The position numbers were made by a program, and so were the translations under genes. Under the pieces are notes generated by a model. It was given only the letters and a program-made list of their open reading frames with translations, ran no database searches and was not told the origin of the DNA. 9,458 nt of DNA, from the NCBI GenBank assembly GCA_027065635.1, contig JAMONQ010000111.1, positions 1 to 9,458 of the forward strand, in the 5' to 3' direction. How positions within the stretch are numbered: the stretch's first letter is position 1; each line of letters starts with the position of its first letter. Positions 1-6,474 of the stretch are shown here, in pieces. This DNA is from Campylobacterales bacterium. Lineage in GTDB: Bacteria > Campylobacterota > Campylobacteria > Campylobacterales > Hydrogenimonadaceae.

Positions 1-211
1 ATACCCTGCTCTCGTCCACCACTTCGCATATTCTTCTGATGGCATCGAAATCCCCCGGGCTCGCAGCGGCAAATCCGGCCTCAATTATGTCCACACCGAG
101 TTTTTGAAGCTGAAGAGCTATCTTTATCTTCTCTTCGGTATTCATTGAGGCGCCTGGACTCTGCTCTCCGTCTCTAAGTGTGGTATCGAATATATATACT
201 CTGTCTTTCAT
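1..211 (-). CDS. leuA: 2-isopropylmalate synthase, N-terminal part (cut by window edge)
   Basis: LeuA condenses acetyl-CoA with 2-oxoisovalerate to give 2-isopropylmalate, the first committed step of leucine synthesis in the cytosol. Only the first 70 codons are present; the rest lies beyond position 1. The translation begins MKDRVYIFDTTLRDGEQSPG, which carries the DTTLRDGEQSPG signature of the DRE-TIM metallolyase family; R13 and D14 are the catalytic arginine and metal-binding aspartate of that motif. ATG at 211-209 has a Shine-Dalgarno AAGGAT about 8 bases upstream. The family also includes homocitrate and citramalate synthases, but the SPGASM continuation and a leucine-rich leader ORF just upstream favour LeuA. 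It is separated from pssA by 247 bases and probably has its own promoter. Confidence 0.93.
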   Translation of the reverse strand, partial: MKDRVYIFDTTLRDGEQSPGASMNTEEKIKIALQLQKLGVDIIEAGFAAASPGDFDAIRRICEVVDESRV

Positions 212-277
212 CGTTTTATCCTTGACTGCTTTTGAGTGTAAAAATGTTCGGGATGGTAGGTTGAATCGGTCTTGAAA

Positions 278-367
278 TCAGAAGTGTAGGGGTAGGAGAG
301 TATTTTTTATCTCGATTTTCGGCAAATGTTTTATCGCTTTCACTCTGCCGGTATCAGTTCCGTGCAT
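278..367 (-). CDS. Putative leucine leader peptide upstream of leuA (29 aa)
   Basis: This is a short ORF missed by length cut-offs: MHGTDTGRVKAIKHLPKIEI followed by KNTLLPLHF and TGA. It is preceded by a near-perfect Shine-Dalgarno (AAAGGAGAG, 371-379, about 3 bases before the ATG) and by a -10 box placed to give a 5' leader of only about 20-25 bases. Near the 3' end the codons CTC CTA CCC CTA encode Leu-Leu-Pro-Leu, the arrangement expected of an amino-acid-sensing leader for leuA, as in enterobacterial leuL. It ends 66 bases before the leuA start. I see no classic terminator hairpin after it, so the mechanism is unclear. It could also be a chance ORF, but the ribosome site, promoter spacing and leucine cluster together make a leader peptide the better reading. 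Confidence 0.6.
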   Translation of the reverse strand: MHGTDTGRVKAIKHLPKIEIKNTLLPLHF

Positions 368-396
368 CGTCTCTCCTTTCACAATCTATATTTGAC

Positions 397-405
397 AGTA
401 TAACA
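397..405 (-). promoter_or_regulatory. Probable promoter of the leader ORF and leuA (extended -10)
   Basis: On the minus strand TGTTATACT gives an extended -10 (TATACT at 402-397). The start of transcription would fall near 390, about 23 bases before the leader ATG. There is no recognisable -35; A/T-rich runs lie upstream, as is normal for sigma-70 promoters of Campylobacterota. Confidence 0.5.
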
Positions 406-421
406 TATCGGGAAGCCGATA
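406..421. promoter_or_regulatory. Dyad TATCGG-GAAG-CCGATA, possible operator
   Basis: This is a perfect 6-bp inverted repeat with a 4-base centre, abutting the extended -10 of the leuA leader promoter. It covers roughly -16 to -31 relative to the predicted start, where a repressor or activator could act. It could instead form a small RNA hairpin at the end of pssA transcripts, but no U-run follows, so it is not a normal terminator. Confidence 0.35.
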
Positions 422-458
422 GGCTAAAATAAAGATACTAATCGATAATTTTTTTCTT

Positions 459-1184
459 TTAGCTATTTTTGACGACCCTTTTTGCGACTACCGTTCTTAC
501 AGCTCTGACAACTCCCCAGAGAATATAGACAGTAATAAAAACGGCAAACCCCTCGACCGGATATAGATAAATCATGGAAGCTGCGATGATGAGCACTATC
601 AAGGCTTTCGTCAAGGCCGGTTTGCGAAGGTTTATCTTCTTGAAACTCGGATAACGTATATTACTGACCATAAGCAGCGAGACAAACATTGTAAAAACGA
701 GCAGAAGTGAAGTGTAGCCGCGTAAAGAGTCGTACTCCAGGAACATCAACACCCACACCGAAACGAATATGGCTGCCGCGGGTATAGGTACCCCTATAAA
801 CACCGTCGGATCAGTATTCGGACTCATGACGTTGAATCTGGCAAGCCGTATCGCACCGAAGATGATATATAGAGCTATGACCAGAATTCCGAGTCTGCCG
901 TATTCGTGAGCGGCAAAAGAGTATAGAAGCATAGCCGGCGCAACTCCGAACGCTATTATGTCCGCAAGAGAGTCGAACTCGACACCGAATCTGCTGGTCG
1001 TATGTGTCAGACGGGCGATGCGTCCATCGAGACCGTCGAAGACCAGCGAAAGCAGAACGAGCCATGCCGACTTCTCGAAGTCCCCTTTTATAGCCGAGAC
1101 GATAGCTATGACGGCTGTGAATATCGAGGCTGCTGTAAAGAGATTCGGCAGAATATATATCAGATGAAACTGCCGACCGCTCAT
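459..1184 (-). CDS. pssA: CDP-diacylglycerol--serine O-phosphatidyltransferase
   Basis: PssA transfers a phosphatidyl group from CDP-diacylglycerol to L-serine in the inner membrane, giving phosphatidylserine, the precursor of phosphatidylethanolamine. The CDP-alcohol phosphotransferase signature is complete (numbering from the upstream GTG): D51-G52, D54-G55, A58-R59, then G68, D72 and D76 in the DGxxAR-8-GxxxDxxxD pattern. About eight hydrophobic segments span residues 9 to 230, and the C-terminus is basic (RAVRTVVAKRVVK). Of about 241 residues, it is the expected size for the integral-membrane (Bacillus-type) PssA rather than the E. coli PLD-type. ATG at 1184 overlaps the TGA of the preceding gene as TGATG; a GTG one codon upstream (1187) is an equally possible start. 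It is the last gene of the cheY-to-pssA run. No clear terminator follows. Confidence 0.93.
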   Translation of the reverse strand: MSGRQFHLIYILPNLFTAASIFTAVIAIVSAIKGDFEKSAWLVLLSLVFDGLDGRIARLTHTTSRFGVEFDSLADIIAFGVAPAMLLYSFAAHEYGRLGILVIALYIIFGAIRLARFNVMSPNTDPTVFIGVPIPAAAIFVSVWVLMFLEYDSLRGYTSLLLVFTMFVSLLMVSNIRYPSFKKINLRKPALTKALIVLIIAASMIYLYPVEGFAVFITVYILWGVVRAVRTVVAKRVVKNS

Positions 1185-1807
1185 CACTCTCTACCGTATC
1201 CCAGTAAAGAGTACCCTCCCAAAACCCTGTCTCCTACGGAAACTTCCACTTCTACGCTTTTTGGCAATACCAGCTCCGCTATTCCGTCACTAAGATGGGC
1301 TATCACTCTTGCGTCACACCCCTCCTTCTTCGAATCGAAAACCAAAACTCCCATAGAGTAAAAGCCGCAAAAAAGTTTCATGACGGCTTCATCCTCACCG
1401 ATTTTCCATCTCATTGCGACATGCTCGTTCAATCTCTCGGCGAGCTTTTTTTCCTTCCCGACAAAGAGGCCTCTGATTCGTCTCTTCTCTACGAGGTCGC
1501 CGTTTACGGGAGAATAAACGGCGCTGCTGCCGTCGAAGATCGATTTTGATATTTTTATATACAGACTCTCTTCACCCTCTTTTATGGAGAGTACCGTACC
1601 GTCGACCGGAGACAAGACCGCACTTTTTGAAATCTCGTTGGAATTTCGTTCCGGAACATAAAAGAGATAGGCTACAAGGAAGCTTACGGTTATTAGCAAA
1701 AGATTTATAAACACGGCATCGCTGAAGATCAGCACAAACAGTGTCACTCCCCATACCGGAAGTATATAGCGCCATCCTGCGCTCATAAACCTGCCGTTGC
1801 CGCCCAT
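1184..1807 (-). CDS. Phosphatidylserine decarboxylase-related membrane protein, probably lacking the pyruvoyl site
   Basis: This 207-residue protein has two hydrophobic stretches (about residues 13-29 and 31-50) and then a cytoplasmic domain that resembles short-form phosphatidylserine decarboxylases: LSPVDGTV at 65-72, a SPVNGDLV segment near 99-106, GLFVGK at 113-118, and a C-terminal VEVEVSVGDRVLGGYSLLG tail. Position between ftsH and pssA fits a job in converting phosphatidylserine to phosphatidylethanolamine. Two catalytic features are not visible: the VHxNR-type histidine motif, and any Gly-Ser dipeptide in the C-terminal half, where the proenzyme normally cleaves itself to form the pyruvoyl serine. 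By eye the cleavage Ser aligns with G175 in HLSDGIAELVLP. I recall that Helicobacter and Campylobacter have a gene of this kind here, with a genuine psd elsewhere in Helicobacter. Automated annotation will probably call it psd. ATG 1807 lies 3 bases after the ftsH stop; M8 is an alternative start. Confidence 0.75.
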   Translation of the reverse strand: MGGNGRFMSAGWRYILPVWGVTLFVLIFSDAVFINLLLITVSFLVAYLFYVPERNSNEISKSAVLSPVDGTVLSIKEGEESLYIKISKSIFDGSSAVYSPVNGDLVEKRRIRGLFVGKEKKLAERLNEHVAMRWKIGEDEAVMKLFCGFYSMGVLVFDSKKEGCDARVIAHLSDGIAELVLPKSVEVEVSVGDRVLGGYSLLGYGRE

Positions 1808-1810
1808 GAC

Positions 1811-3802
1811 CTACTCTCCGCTCTCTTCACTCTTTCTCTTTTCGCTCTCTTTTTGCGACTCTTCCGCGACGCTCTCTTCCTCAACGAGCCTGGACTCGAT
1901 ACCGTGCTCTTTTTCAAACTCTCGTATGATCTGCCGCACTTTCGCACCCTCGATTGTCTCAGCCTTGAACAGCTCCTCGACCATTTTTTCGATCGCTTCG
2001 CTATACTCCTTGAGCCTGTTCACTACATGTTTGTAGCGCTCTGCAAGGAAGTTTCTGACAAACTCATCCATCTGCTCGGCAGTCTTTTCGCTGTAGTCTT
2101 TCTGGCTCATACCGCTTCCAAGGAACATGTTGGTCTGCTTCTCGAGTACCATCAGTCCCGCAACGTCGCTCATACCGTACAGACTCACCATCGCCTTGAC
2201 GATATCCGTAGCCCTCTCCAGGTCGTTGCTCGCACCTGTGGATATCTCTTTTATGAATACCTCTTCGGCCGCCCTGCCTCCAAGCAGGGTATCTATCTCC
2301 GCTACGAGCTCATGCTTTTGCATGAGATACTTATTCTCTTCCGGAGTGTTCAGGGTATATCCCAAAGCCGCAAGACCTCTCGGGATGATAGATACCTTCG
2401 ATACCTTCCTCGCCCCCTCCGTAGTCTCCGCTATGAGTGCATGGCCGCTTTCATGATAGGCTACGATCCTCTTCTCTTTTGGCGAAATGCGCCGCGATTT
2501 CTTCTCCAGTCCCGCGATGGCACGCTCGACAGCCTCCCTGAAATCTTCCTGCTCCACAAACTCCTTGTTCTTTCGTCCCGCAAGGAGTGCCGCCTCGTTG
2601 ACAATATTGGCAAGATCGGCACCCGCAAGACCGGCCGTCAGACGGGCGATCTCCTCCAGATCGACATCCTGGGCCATCTTGATATGCTTGACATGAACCT
2701 TGAGTATCTTGATTCGTCCCTCGAAGTCGGGCTTGTCCACCAGCACCTGCCTATCGAACCTGCCCGGTCGCAGCAGTGCAGGATCTAGGACTTCCGGGCG
2801 GTTGGTGGCGGCGAGAACGATGATAGGAGTGTCGGAGCTGAAGCCGTCCATCTCCGCAAGAAGCTGATTGAGCGTCTGCTCCCTCTCGTCGTTGCCGCCT
2901 ATCTGTCCGCTTGCGGCCCTGCTCTTTCCGATAGCGTCTATTTCGTCTATGAAGATGATTGCCGGAGCCTCCTTTTTCGCCTGCTCGAAAAGGTCACGTA
3001 CACGCGCCGCTCCTACACCGACGAACATCTCTATGAAACTCGAGCCGCTTACCGAGAAGAAGGGGACATTCGCCTCTCCGGCCACAGCTTTGGCAAGAAG
3101 AGTCTTTCCCGTTCCGGGAGGTCCTACCAGAAGCACACCTTTTGGAATCTTCGCACCGAGCCGGATATAGCGTTCGGGATATTTCAGAAACTCGACGATC
3201 TCCTTTACCTCGTCCTTCGCCTCCTCGACACCGGCTACATCGTCGAAAGTGATATTGGGTTTTTCGGAGTTGACAAGCTTCTTCGCACTCCCCATACCGA
3301 GTATACCGCCGCCCATATTCTTCTGCATACGGCTCGCAAGAAACATCCATATACCGAAAAATATCAAAATCGGAAGTACCCAGCCGAAGAGAACCTCTCC
3401 GACCCAGTTGCTCTCGGTATAGCCGCTGTACTCGACACCCATCTTGTCAAGAAGCGGAATGAGCGTATTGTCTTCGCCGACCTTTTTGGCTATATAGAGG
3501 GTTTTGTATCCGCCTTCGTTGGAGATGGCCTTTATCGTCATCTGCCCAATGGATACATACTTTATCCTGCCCTCTTTGATCATCTTTTTAAGATCGCTAT
3601 AGGGGATGGTCTTTGTCTGCGTTACAGGTGCACCGCCGCTCAAACCGCCTGCACTTTGCGAACCGAACTGTCCACCCTGCGTATCGATGAAACTCTTGAA
3701 AAGAACGATGATAAGCAAGGAGAAGATCGCAAATGTCAGAAGGGGGTTTTTATTGAAAAAGTTCTGATCGTTGGGATCTTTTTTTGGATTGTTATCCGCC
3801 AT
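1811..3802 (-). CDS. ftsH: ATP-dependent zinc metalloprotease FtsH
   Basis: FtsH is the hexameric inner-membrane AAA+ protease that extracts and degrades misassembled membrane proteins and selected cytosolic regulators. In order: TM1 at about 21-37, a periplasmic domain to about 135, TM2 at about 137-157, Walker A GPPGTGKT at 227-234, pore motif FVGVG at 260-264, Walker B IIFIDEID at 282-289, second region of homology ATNRPEVLDPALLRPGRFDR at 332-351, zinc-binding HESGH at 450-454, and a third zinc ligand at D527 in SNDLERAT. All catalytic residues are intact. The length of 663 residues is normal; the last 30 residues form a charged Glu/Lys/Ser tail. ATG 3802 has AAGGAAAACA in front and lies 11 bases inside prmA. 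In E. coli FtsH controls lipid A synthesis by degrading LpxC; here it is cotranscribed with two phospholipid genes, which suggests a link to membrane homeostasis (inference). Confidence 0.98.
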   Translation of the reverse strand: MADNNPKKDPNDQNFFNKNPLLTFAIFSLLIIVLFKSFIDTQGGQFGSQSAGGLSGGAPVTQTKTIPYSDLKKMIKEGRIKYVSIGQMTIKAISNEGGYKTLYIAKKVGEDNTLIPLLDKMGVEYSGYTESNWVGEVLFGWVLPILIFFGIWMFLASRMQKNMGGGILGMGSAKKLVNSEKPNITFDDVAGVEEAKDEVKEIVEFLKYPERYIRLGAKIPKGVLLVGPPGTGKTLLAKAVAGEANVPFFSVSGSSFIEMFVGVGAARVRDLFEQAKKEAPAIIFIDEIDAIGKSRAASGQIGGNDEREQTLNQLLAEMDGFSSDTPIIVLAATNRPEVLDPALLRPGRFDRQVLVDKPDFEGRIKILKVHVKHIKMAQDVDLEEIARLTAGLAGADLANIVNEAALLAGRKNKEFVEQEDFREAVERAIAGLEKKSRRISPKEKRIVAYHESGHALIAETTEGARKVSKVSIIPRGLAALGYTLNTPEENKYLMQKHELVAEIDTLLGGRAAEEVFIKEISTGASNDLERATDIVKAMVSLYGMSDVAGLMVLEKQTNMFLGSGMSQKDYSEKTAEQMDEFVRNFLAERYKHVVNRLKEYSEAIEKMVEELFKAETIEGAKVRQIIREFEKEHGIESRLVEEESVAEESQKESEKRKSEESGE

Positions 3803-4637
3803 TGTTTTCCTTGTTGTTTTGATAGATTTTTGTGCGCCATTCGCTCTTCGCGATGGTCTTTAAAAGCTTCATGTCGCTAAAAGCGTCCTCTACCGAACTC
3901 TCTTTGGTATCCAGGATTCCCGAAAGTATCAAAAAGCCCCCCTCTTTGGTTCTGGCTTTGAGATCCTTCGCTATCATACAAAGAATATCGGCTACAAGAT
4001 TGGCTACGACCGTATCGTAGCTCTCTTTGGAGCCGGCCGCAGAGCCGTTCCATATATTGCGTACCCGGCAACCGTTGAGCTCGAAATTTTTCATAGCGTT
4101 CTCGACCGCCAGCGGATCGGTATCGCAAGCATCCACCTCGGCACCGAGTTTGGCGGCGGCTATACCGAGCACTCCGCTGCCGCATCCCACATCGAGCAGA
4201 GTGTCGCCTTCCGTAACCGTCTGGCCGATAGCTTCGAGACAACCTGCCGTCGTCTCGTGGTGCCCCGACCCGAAAGCGAGTGCCGGATCTATCGTGATGT
4301 TTATCTTCCCGCTCTTTGGACTCTCCCAGCTGGGATGGATATAGAACTCCGCTATTTCAACGGGTGAAATCGACTCTTTGTATCTGGCGATCCAGTCTTC
4401 GTTTCTCTTTTGGGCGAGTCTTGTCTCTACCGATATCTCCTCACCGAGCTTTTGAGACAGAGCGGCTCCAAACTCCTTCGCTCCCCAGGCTATATCGTCC
4501 AGAGGTTCGGAAGATCGAAGTACCAAAGAGTCGCTGCCTACCTCTATCGCGTCCGGGAAAAGAGTCTGCAAAAAATCCAAAAAGAGCTCCAGCCTCCCCG
4601 AGGGGATCACCTTCAGCTCATGGTAAGTCTCATCCAT
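3792..4637 (-). CDS. prmA: Ribosomal protein L11 methyltransferase
   Basis: PrmA trimethylates lysines and the N-terminus of ribosomal protein L11 using S-adenosylmethionine, in the cytosol. The 281 residues comprise an N-terminal L11-recognition domain (about 1-95), then the PrmA signature DPALAFGSGHHETT at 117-130, the SAM-binding motif LLDVGCGSGVLGIAA at 147-161, the acidic loop DACDTDPLAVEN at 169-180, VVANLVADIL at 210-219 in the substrate/motif-IV position, and GGFLILSGIL at 233-242. The family signature usually reads AFGTG, so Ser124 is a conservative change. Its ATG shares one base with the cheY TGA (TGATG), which implies translational coupling, and its 3' end overlaps ftsH. Loss of prmA in E. 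coli has no growth effect, so its fixed position here is more likely operon history than a functional partnership. Confidence 0.95.
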   Translation of the reverse strand: MDETYHELKVIPSGRLELFLDFLQTLFPDAIEVGSDSLVLRSSEPLDDIAWGAKEFGAALSQKLGEEISVETRLAQKRNEDWIARYKESISPVEIAEFYIHPSWESPKSGKINITIDPALAFGSGHHETTAGCLEAIGQTVTEGDTLLDVGCGSGVLGIAAAKLGAEVDACDTDPLAVENAMKNFELNGCRVRNIWNGSAAGSKESYDTVVANLVADILCMIAKDLKARTKEGGFLILSGILDTKESSVEDAFSDMKLLKTIAKSEWRTKIYQNNKENNGG

Positions 4638-5014
4638 CAGTCGTTGATGCCGAGTACCGCTTCGAGCTTCTCTTTCAACACCTGAGGCGTAAAAGGTTTG
4701 ACTATGTAGTTGTTCACACCCGCTTTGAGTGCGGTAATCACCTCCGCCTTGCCGCCTTCAGTAGTGACCATAATGATGGGGATATCTTCGAACGCGCTTT
4801 CTGCACGTACTTTCTTGACCAGCTCGAGACCGTTCATATTCGGCATATTCCAGTCTGTAATCAGAACCCCTATCTCGTCTCTGTGCTGCTGCATCACTTC
4901 CCACGCCTGTACGCCGTCTTCGGCTTCAAGCAGATCTTTGTAGCCCAGCCTTCCGAGAGTGTTCTTTATGATCCTTCTCATTGTAGAACTGTCGTCAACT
5001 ACCATTATTTTCAA
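4637..5014 (-). CDS. cheY: Chemotaxis response regulator CheY
   Basis: CheY is a single-domain receiver phosphorylated by CheA; CheY-P binds the FliM switch protein and changes flagellar rotation. The 125 residues are one complete receiver domain with no output domain: acidic pair D7-D8, phospho-acceptor D54 in LITDWNMPNMNG, the conserved Thr in IMVTTEGG (T84/T85), Y103 and the invariant K106 in VKPF. The start is TTG at 5014: AAGGA lies 6 bases upstream, and the resulting MKIMVVDDSSTMRRI matches the usual CheY beginning, whereas the in-frame ATG three codons later has poor spacing and would clip strand beta-1. It is the first gene of the prmA-ftsH-psd-like-pssA run and has its own promoter upstream. 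A flagellated, chemotactic organism is implied. Confidence 0.95.
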   Translation of the reverse strand: MKIMVVDDSSTMRRIIKNTLGRLGYKDLLEAEDGVQAWEVMQQHRDEIGVLITDWNMPNMNGLELVKKVRAESAFEDIPIIMVTTEGGKAEVITALKAGVNNYIVKPFTPQVLKEKLEAVLGIND

Positions 5015-5049
5015 TGGATATCCTTCGCTATATAGAATATGTTTTGCTC

Positions 5050-5055
5050 ATTTTA
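5050..5055 (-). promoter_or_regulatory. Probable promoter (-10 TAAAAT) of the cheY operon
   Basis: The 118 bases between hisA and cheY contain GATAAAATG on the minus strand. Its TAAAAT would place transcription start near 5043, giving a leader of about 29 bases. Upstream is a run of A-tracts and TTAAA steps, the pattern that replaces a -35 box in Campylobacterota. I see no sigma-28 or sigma-54 motif, despite cheY being a motility gene. Confidence 0.45.
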
Positions 5056-5104
5056 TCGTTTGGACTATTTAAATAAGATTAAGATTTTTTTTACCCTTTG
5101 CGAT

Positions 5105-5126
5105 AGAAGCGAAAAAAATCGCCTCT
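5105..5126 (-). terminator. Weak hairpin after hisA, possible terminator
   Basis: In the minus-strand RNA an 8-bp stem (AGAGGCGA with UCGCUUCU, one G-U pair) encloses a loop of six U, starting about 7 bases after the hisA stop. The U-run is in the loop rather than after the stem, so it is not a standard intrinsic terminator. It could mark the 3' end of the hisH-hisA transcript or simply be a dyad in an A/T-rich spacer. Confidence 0.3.
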
Positions 5127-5132
5127 TTTCGA

Positions 5133-5852
5133 TCAGGAGCCGCCCGATACGACCCTGAAAGCTTCCCTCAGATCGAGCGTACCTTCATAAAAGGCCTTGC
5201 CGACAATTACACCGGCTACCCTACCGGTTTCAAGAAGCCCCTTTATATCTCCCATATCGCGAACCCCTCCGCTCGCTATCGTATCTATTCCTGACGATTC
5301 GGCTATCGAGATCGTAAAAGGAATGTTTACGCCGCCCAATGTCCCGTCACGACCCACGTCGGTGCAGATGATAGCTTCTACACCGCACTCGGCAAAAGCC
5401 TTGGCCAGATCGGTCGCCTTCATACTGCTCACCTCTGCCCATCCTTCCACGGCTACATATCCGTCGATCGCGTCGATACCGACCGCTATGGGATATTTGG
5501 CCGCCATCTCCTTGACGAAACCGGGGTCCTTGACAGCGATGGAGCCGAGAATCAGCCGGTCTATACCGAGATCGAGATAGCGTCTGATCGTCTCTTCATC
5601 CCTTATTCCGCCCCCAAGCTCCATTTTCAGCGAGCAGTTTTTCCTGATCTTCTCTATCTGCTCCAGGTTTTTCGGCTCACCGGCAAAGGCACCGTTGAGA
5701 TCCACCAGATGAAGCCATTTCGAGCCCATCTCTTCAAAGGTTTTTGCCAACTGCCACGGCTCGTCGCTGTATATTTTGGCACTCTCCATCAACCCTTTGG
5801 TAAGGCGAACCGCCTTGCCGTCCTTGAGATCTATCGCTGGTAGTATTTCCAA
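5133..5852 (-). CDS. hisA: Phosphoribosylformimino-5-aminoimidazole carboxamide ribotide isomerase
   Basis: HisA catalyses the Amadori rearrangement of ProFAR to PRFAR, the fourth step of histidine synthesis, in the cytosol. I place the start at TTG 5852, giving 239 residues beginning MEILPAIDLKDGKAVRL: AAAGGA lies 8 bases upstream, inside the end of hisH, and the catalytic residues then sit at D8 (PAID) and D127 (GID), with T164 and D169 in CTDVGRDGTL, as I recall from the Thermotoga enzyme. Two phosphate-binding segments of the (beta-alpha)8 barrel are present, ELGGGIRD and ASGGVRD. The frame can be extended to a TTG at 5876, but the eight extra residues (MSSLKDDG) overlap hisH and are not typical. 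It follows hisH by 4 bases; hisF and the other his genes are not in the window, so the pathway is scattered. Confidence 0.94.
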   Translation of the reverse strand: MEILPAIDLKDGKAVRLTKGLMESAKIYSDEPWQLAKTFEEMGSKWLHLVDLNGAFAGEPKNLEQIEKIRKNCSLKMELGGGIRDEETIRRYLDLGIDRLILGSIAVKDPGFVKEMAAKYPIAVGIDAIDGYVAVEGWAEVSSMKATDLAKAFAECGVEAIICTDVGRDGTLGGVNIPFTISIAESSGIDTIASGGVRDMGDIKGLLETGRVAGVIVGKAFYEGTLDLREAFRVVSGGS

Positions 5853-5856
5853 ACCG

Positions 5857-6474
5857 TCATCCTTTAAACTCGACAAAATTTTTCAAAATTTCAAGCCCGT
5901 TGTCGTGAGACTTTTCCGGGTGAGGCTGGATTCCGAAAATATTTCCGTTCTCCACGGCACTTACAAATTCATATCCGTACCATGTTCTGCCTATGACATA
6001 CTCATCCGGCGTTACGGCGTGAAAAGAGTGGACGAAATAGAGGTAGAACTCTTTAGGCAAAGAGCCAAAGAGCGGCGTATCCCTTTGCACGAACAGCTCG
6101 TTCCATCCCATATGGGGGATCTTGTGCGGAGTTTCGAACAGATTCGGATCGAAAGCCACCACTTCGCCTGGTATCAAACCGAGCCCCTCGTGTTCTCCAA
6201 ACTCGCTGCTTTTGCCAAAAAGGAGCTGCATCCCCAGACATATACCGAGAATCGGTCTCCCCGATTTTGCAAACTCGCATACAGCCTCGTCCATACCGCT
6301 GCTTCCAAGATGTTCCATCGCATCGCCGAATGCTCCGACTCCAGGCAGAAGCACCCGCTCGAAATCTTTTACCTCATCCGGATCGGATACTATTTTGCAA
6401 GCCGCGCCTATCTTCTTCAGAGCGTTTTGAACACTTGCGAGATTACCCATATTGTAGTCGATGACCGCAACCAT
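5857..6474 (-). CDS. hisH: Imidazole glycerol phosphate synthase, glutaminase subunit
   Basis: HisH hydrolyses glutamine and channels ammonia to HisF, which converts PRFAR to imidazole glycerol phosphate and AICAR. The 205 residues form a complete class-I glutamine amidotransferase: N-terminal IDYNMGNLASV, oxyanion-strand region LLPGVGAFGDAM (42-53), nucleophile C79 in GICLGMQLLF, and the H185/E187 pair in QPHPEKSHDNG. Length and motifs are normal for the family. ATG 6474 shares one base with the TGA of the upstream membrane-protein gene (TGATG), and hisA follows 4 bases later, so all three are likely cotranscribed and translationally coupled. The partner HisF must be encoded elsewhere. PseI-linked paralogues of HisH exist in Campylobacterota flagellin or LPS gene clusters, but pairing with hisA makes the histidine pathway role much more likely here. 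Confidence 0.95.
   Translation of the reverse strand: MVAVIDYNMGNLASVQNALKKIGAACKIVSDPDEVKDFERVLLPGVGAFGDAMEHLGSSGMDEAVCEFAKSGRPILGICLGMQLLFGKSSEFGEHEGLGLIPGEVVAFDPNLFETPHKIPHMGWNELFVQRDTPLFGSLPKEFYLYFVHSFHAVTPDEYVIGRTWYGYEFVSAVENGNIFGIQPHPEKSHDNGLEILKNFVEFKG

Noticed and set aside
406..425. Intrinsic terminator of pssA
   Set aside because: The hairpins here are only 4-6 bp and no U-run follows on the minus strand, so an operator or no function is more likely.
1853..2788. A 311-codon open frame on the plus strand
   Set aside because: It lies wholly antisense to ftsH, whose domains and catalytic motifs are intact; the translation has no recognisable domain and no ribosome site. It is a shadow of ftsH codon bias.
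4316..5035. A 239-codon open frame on the plus strand over prmA and cheY
   Set aside because: It is antisense to two certain genes and has a composition typical of reverse-frame translation (many Arg, Ser, Pro). No promoter or ribosome site supports it.
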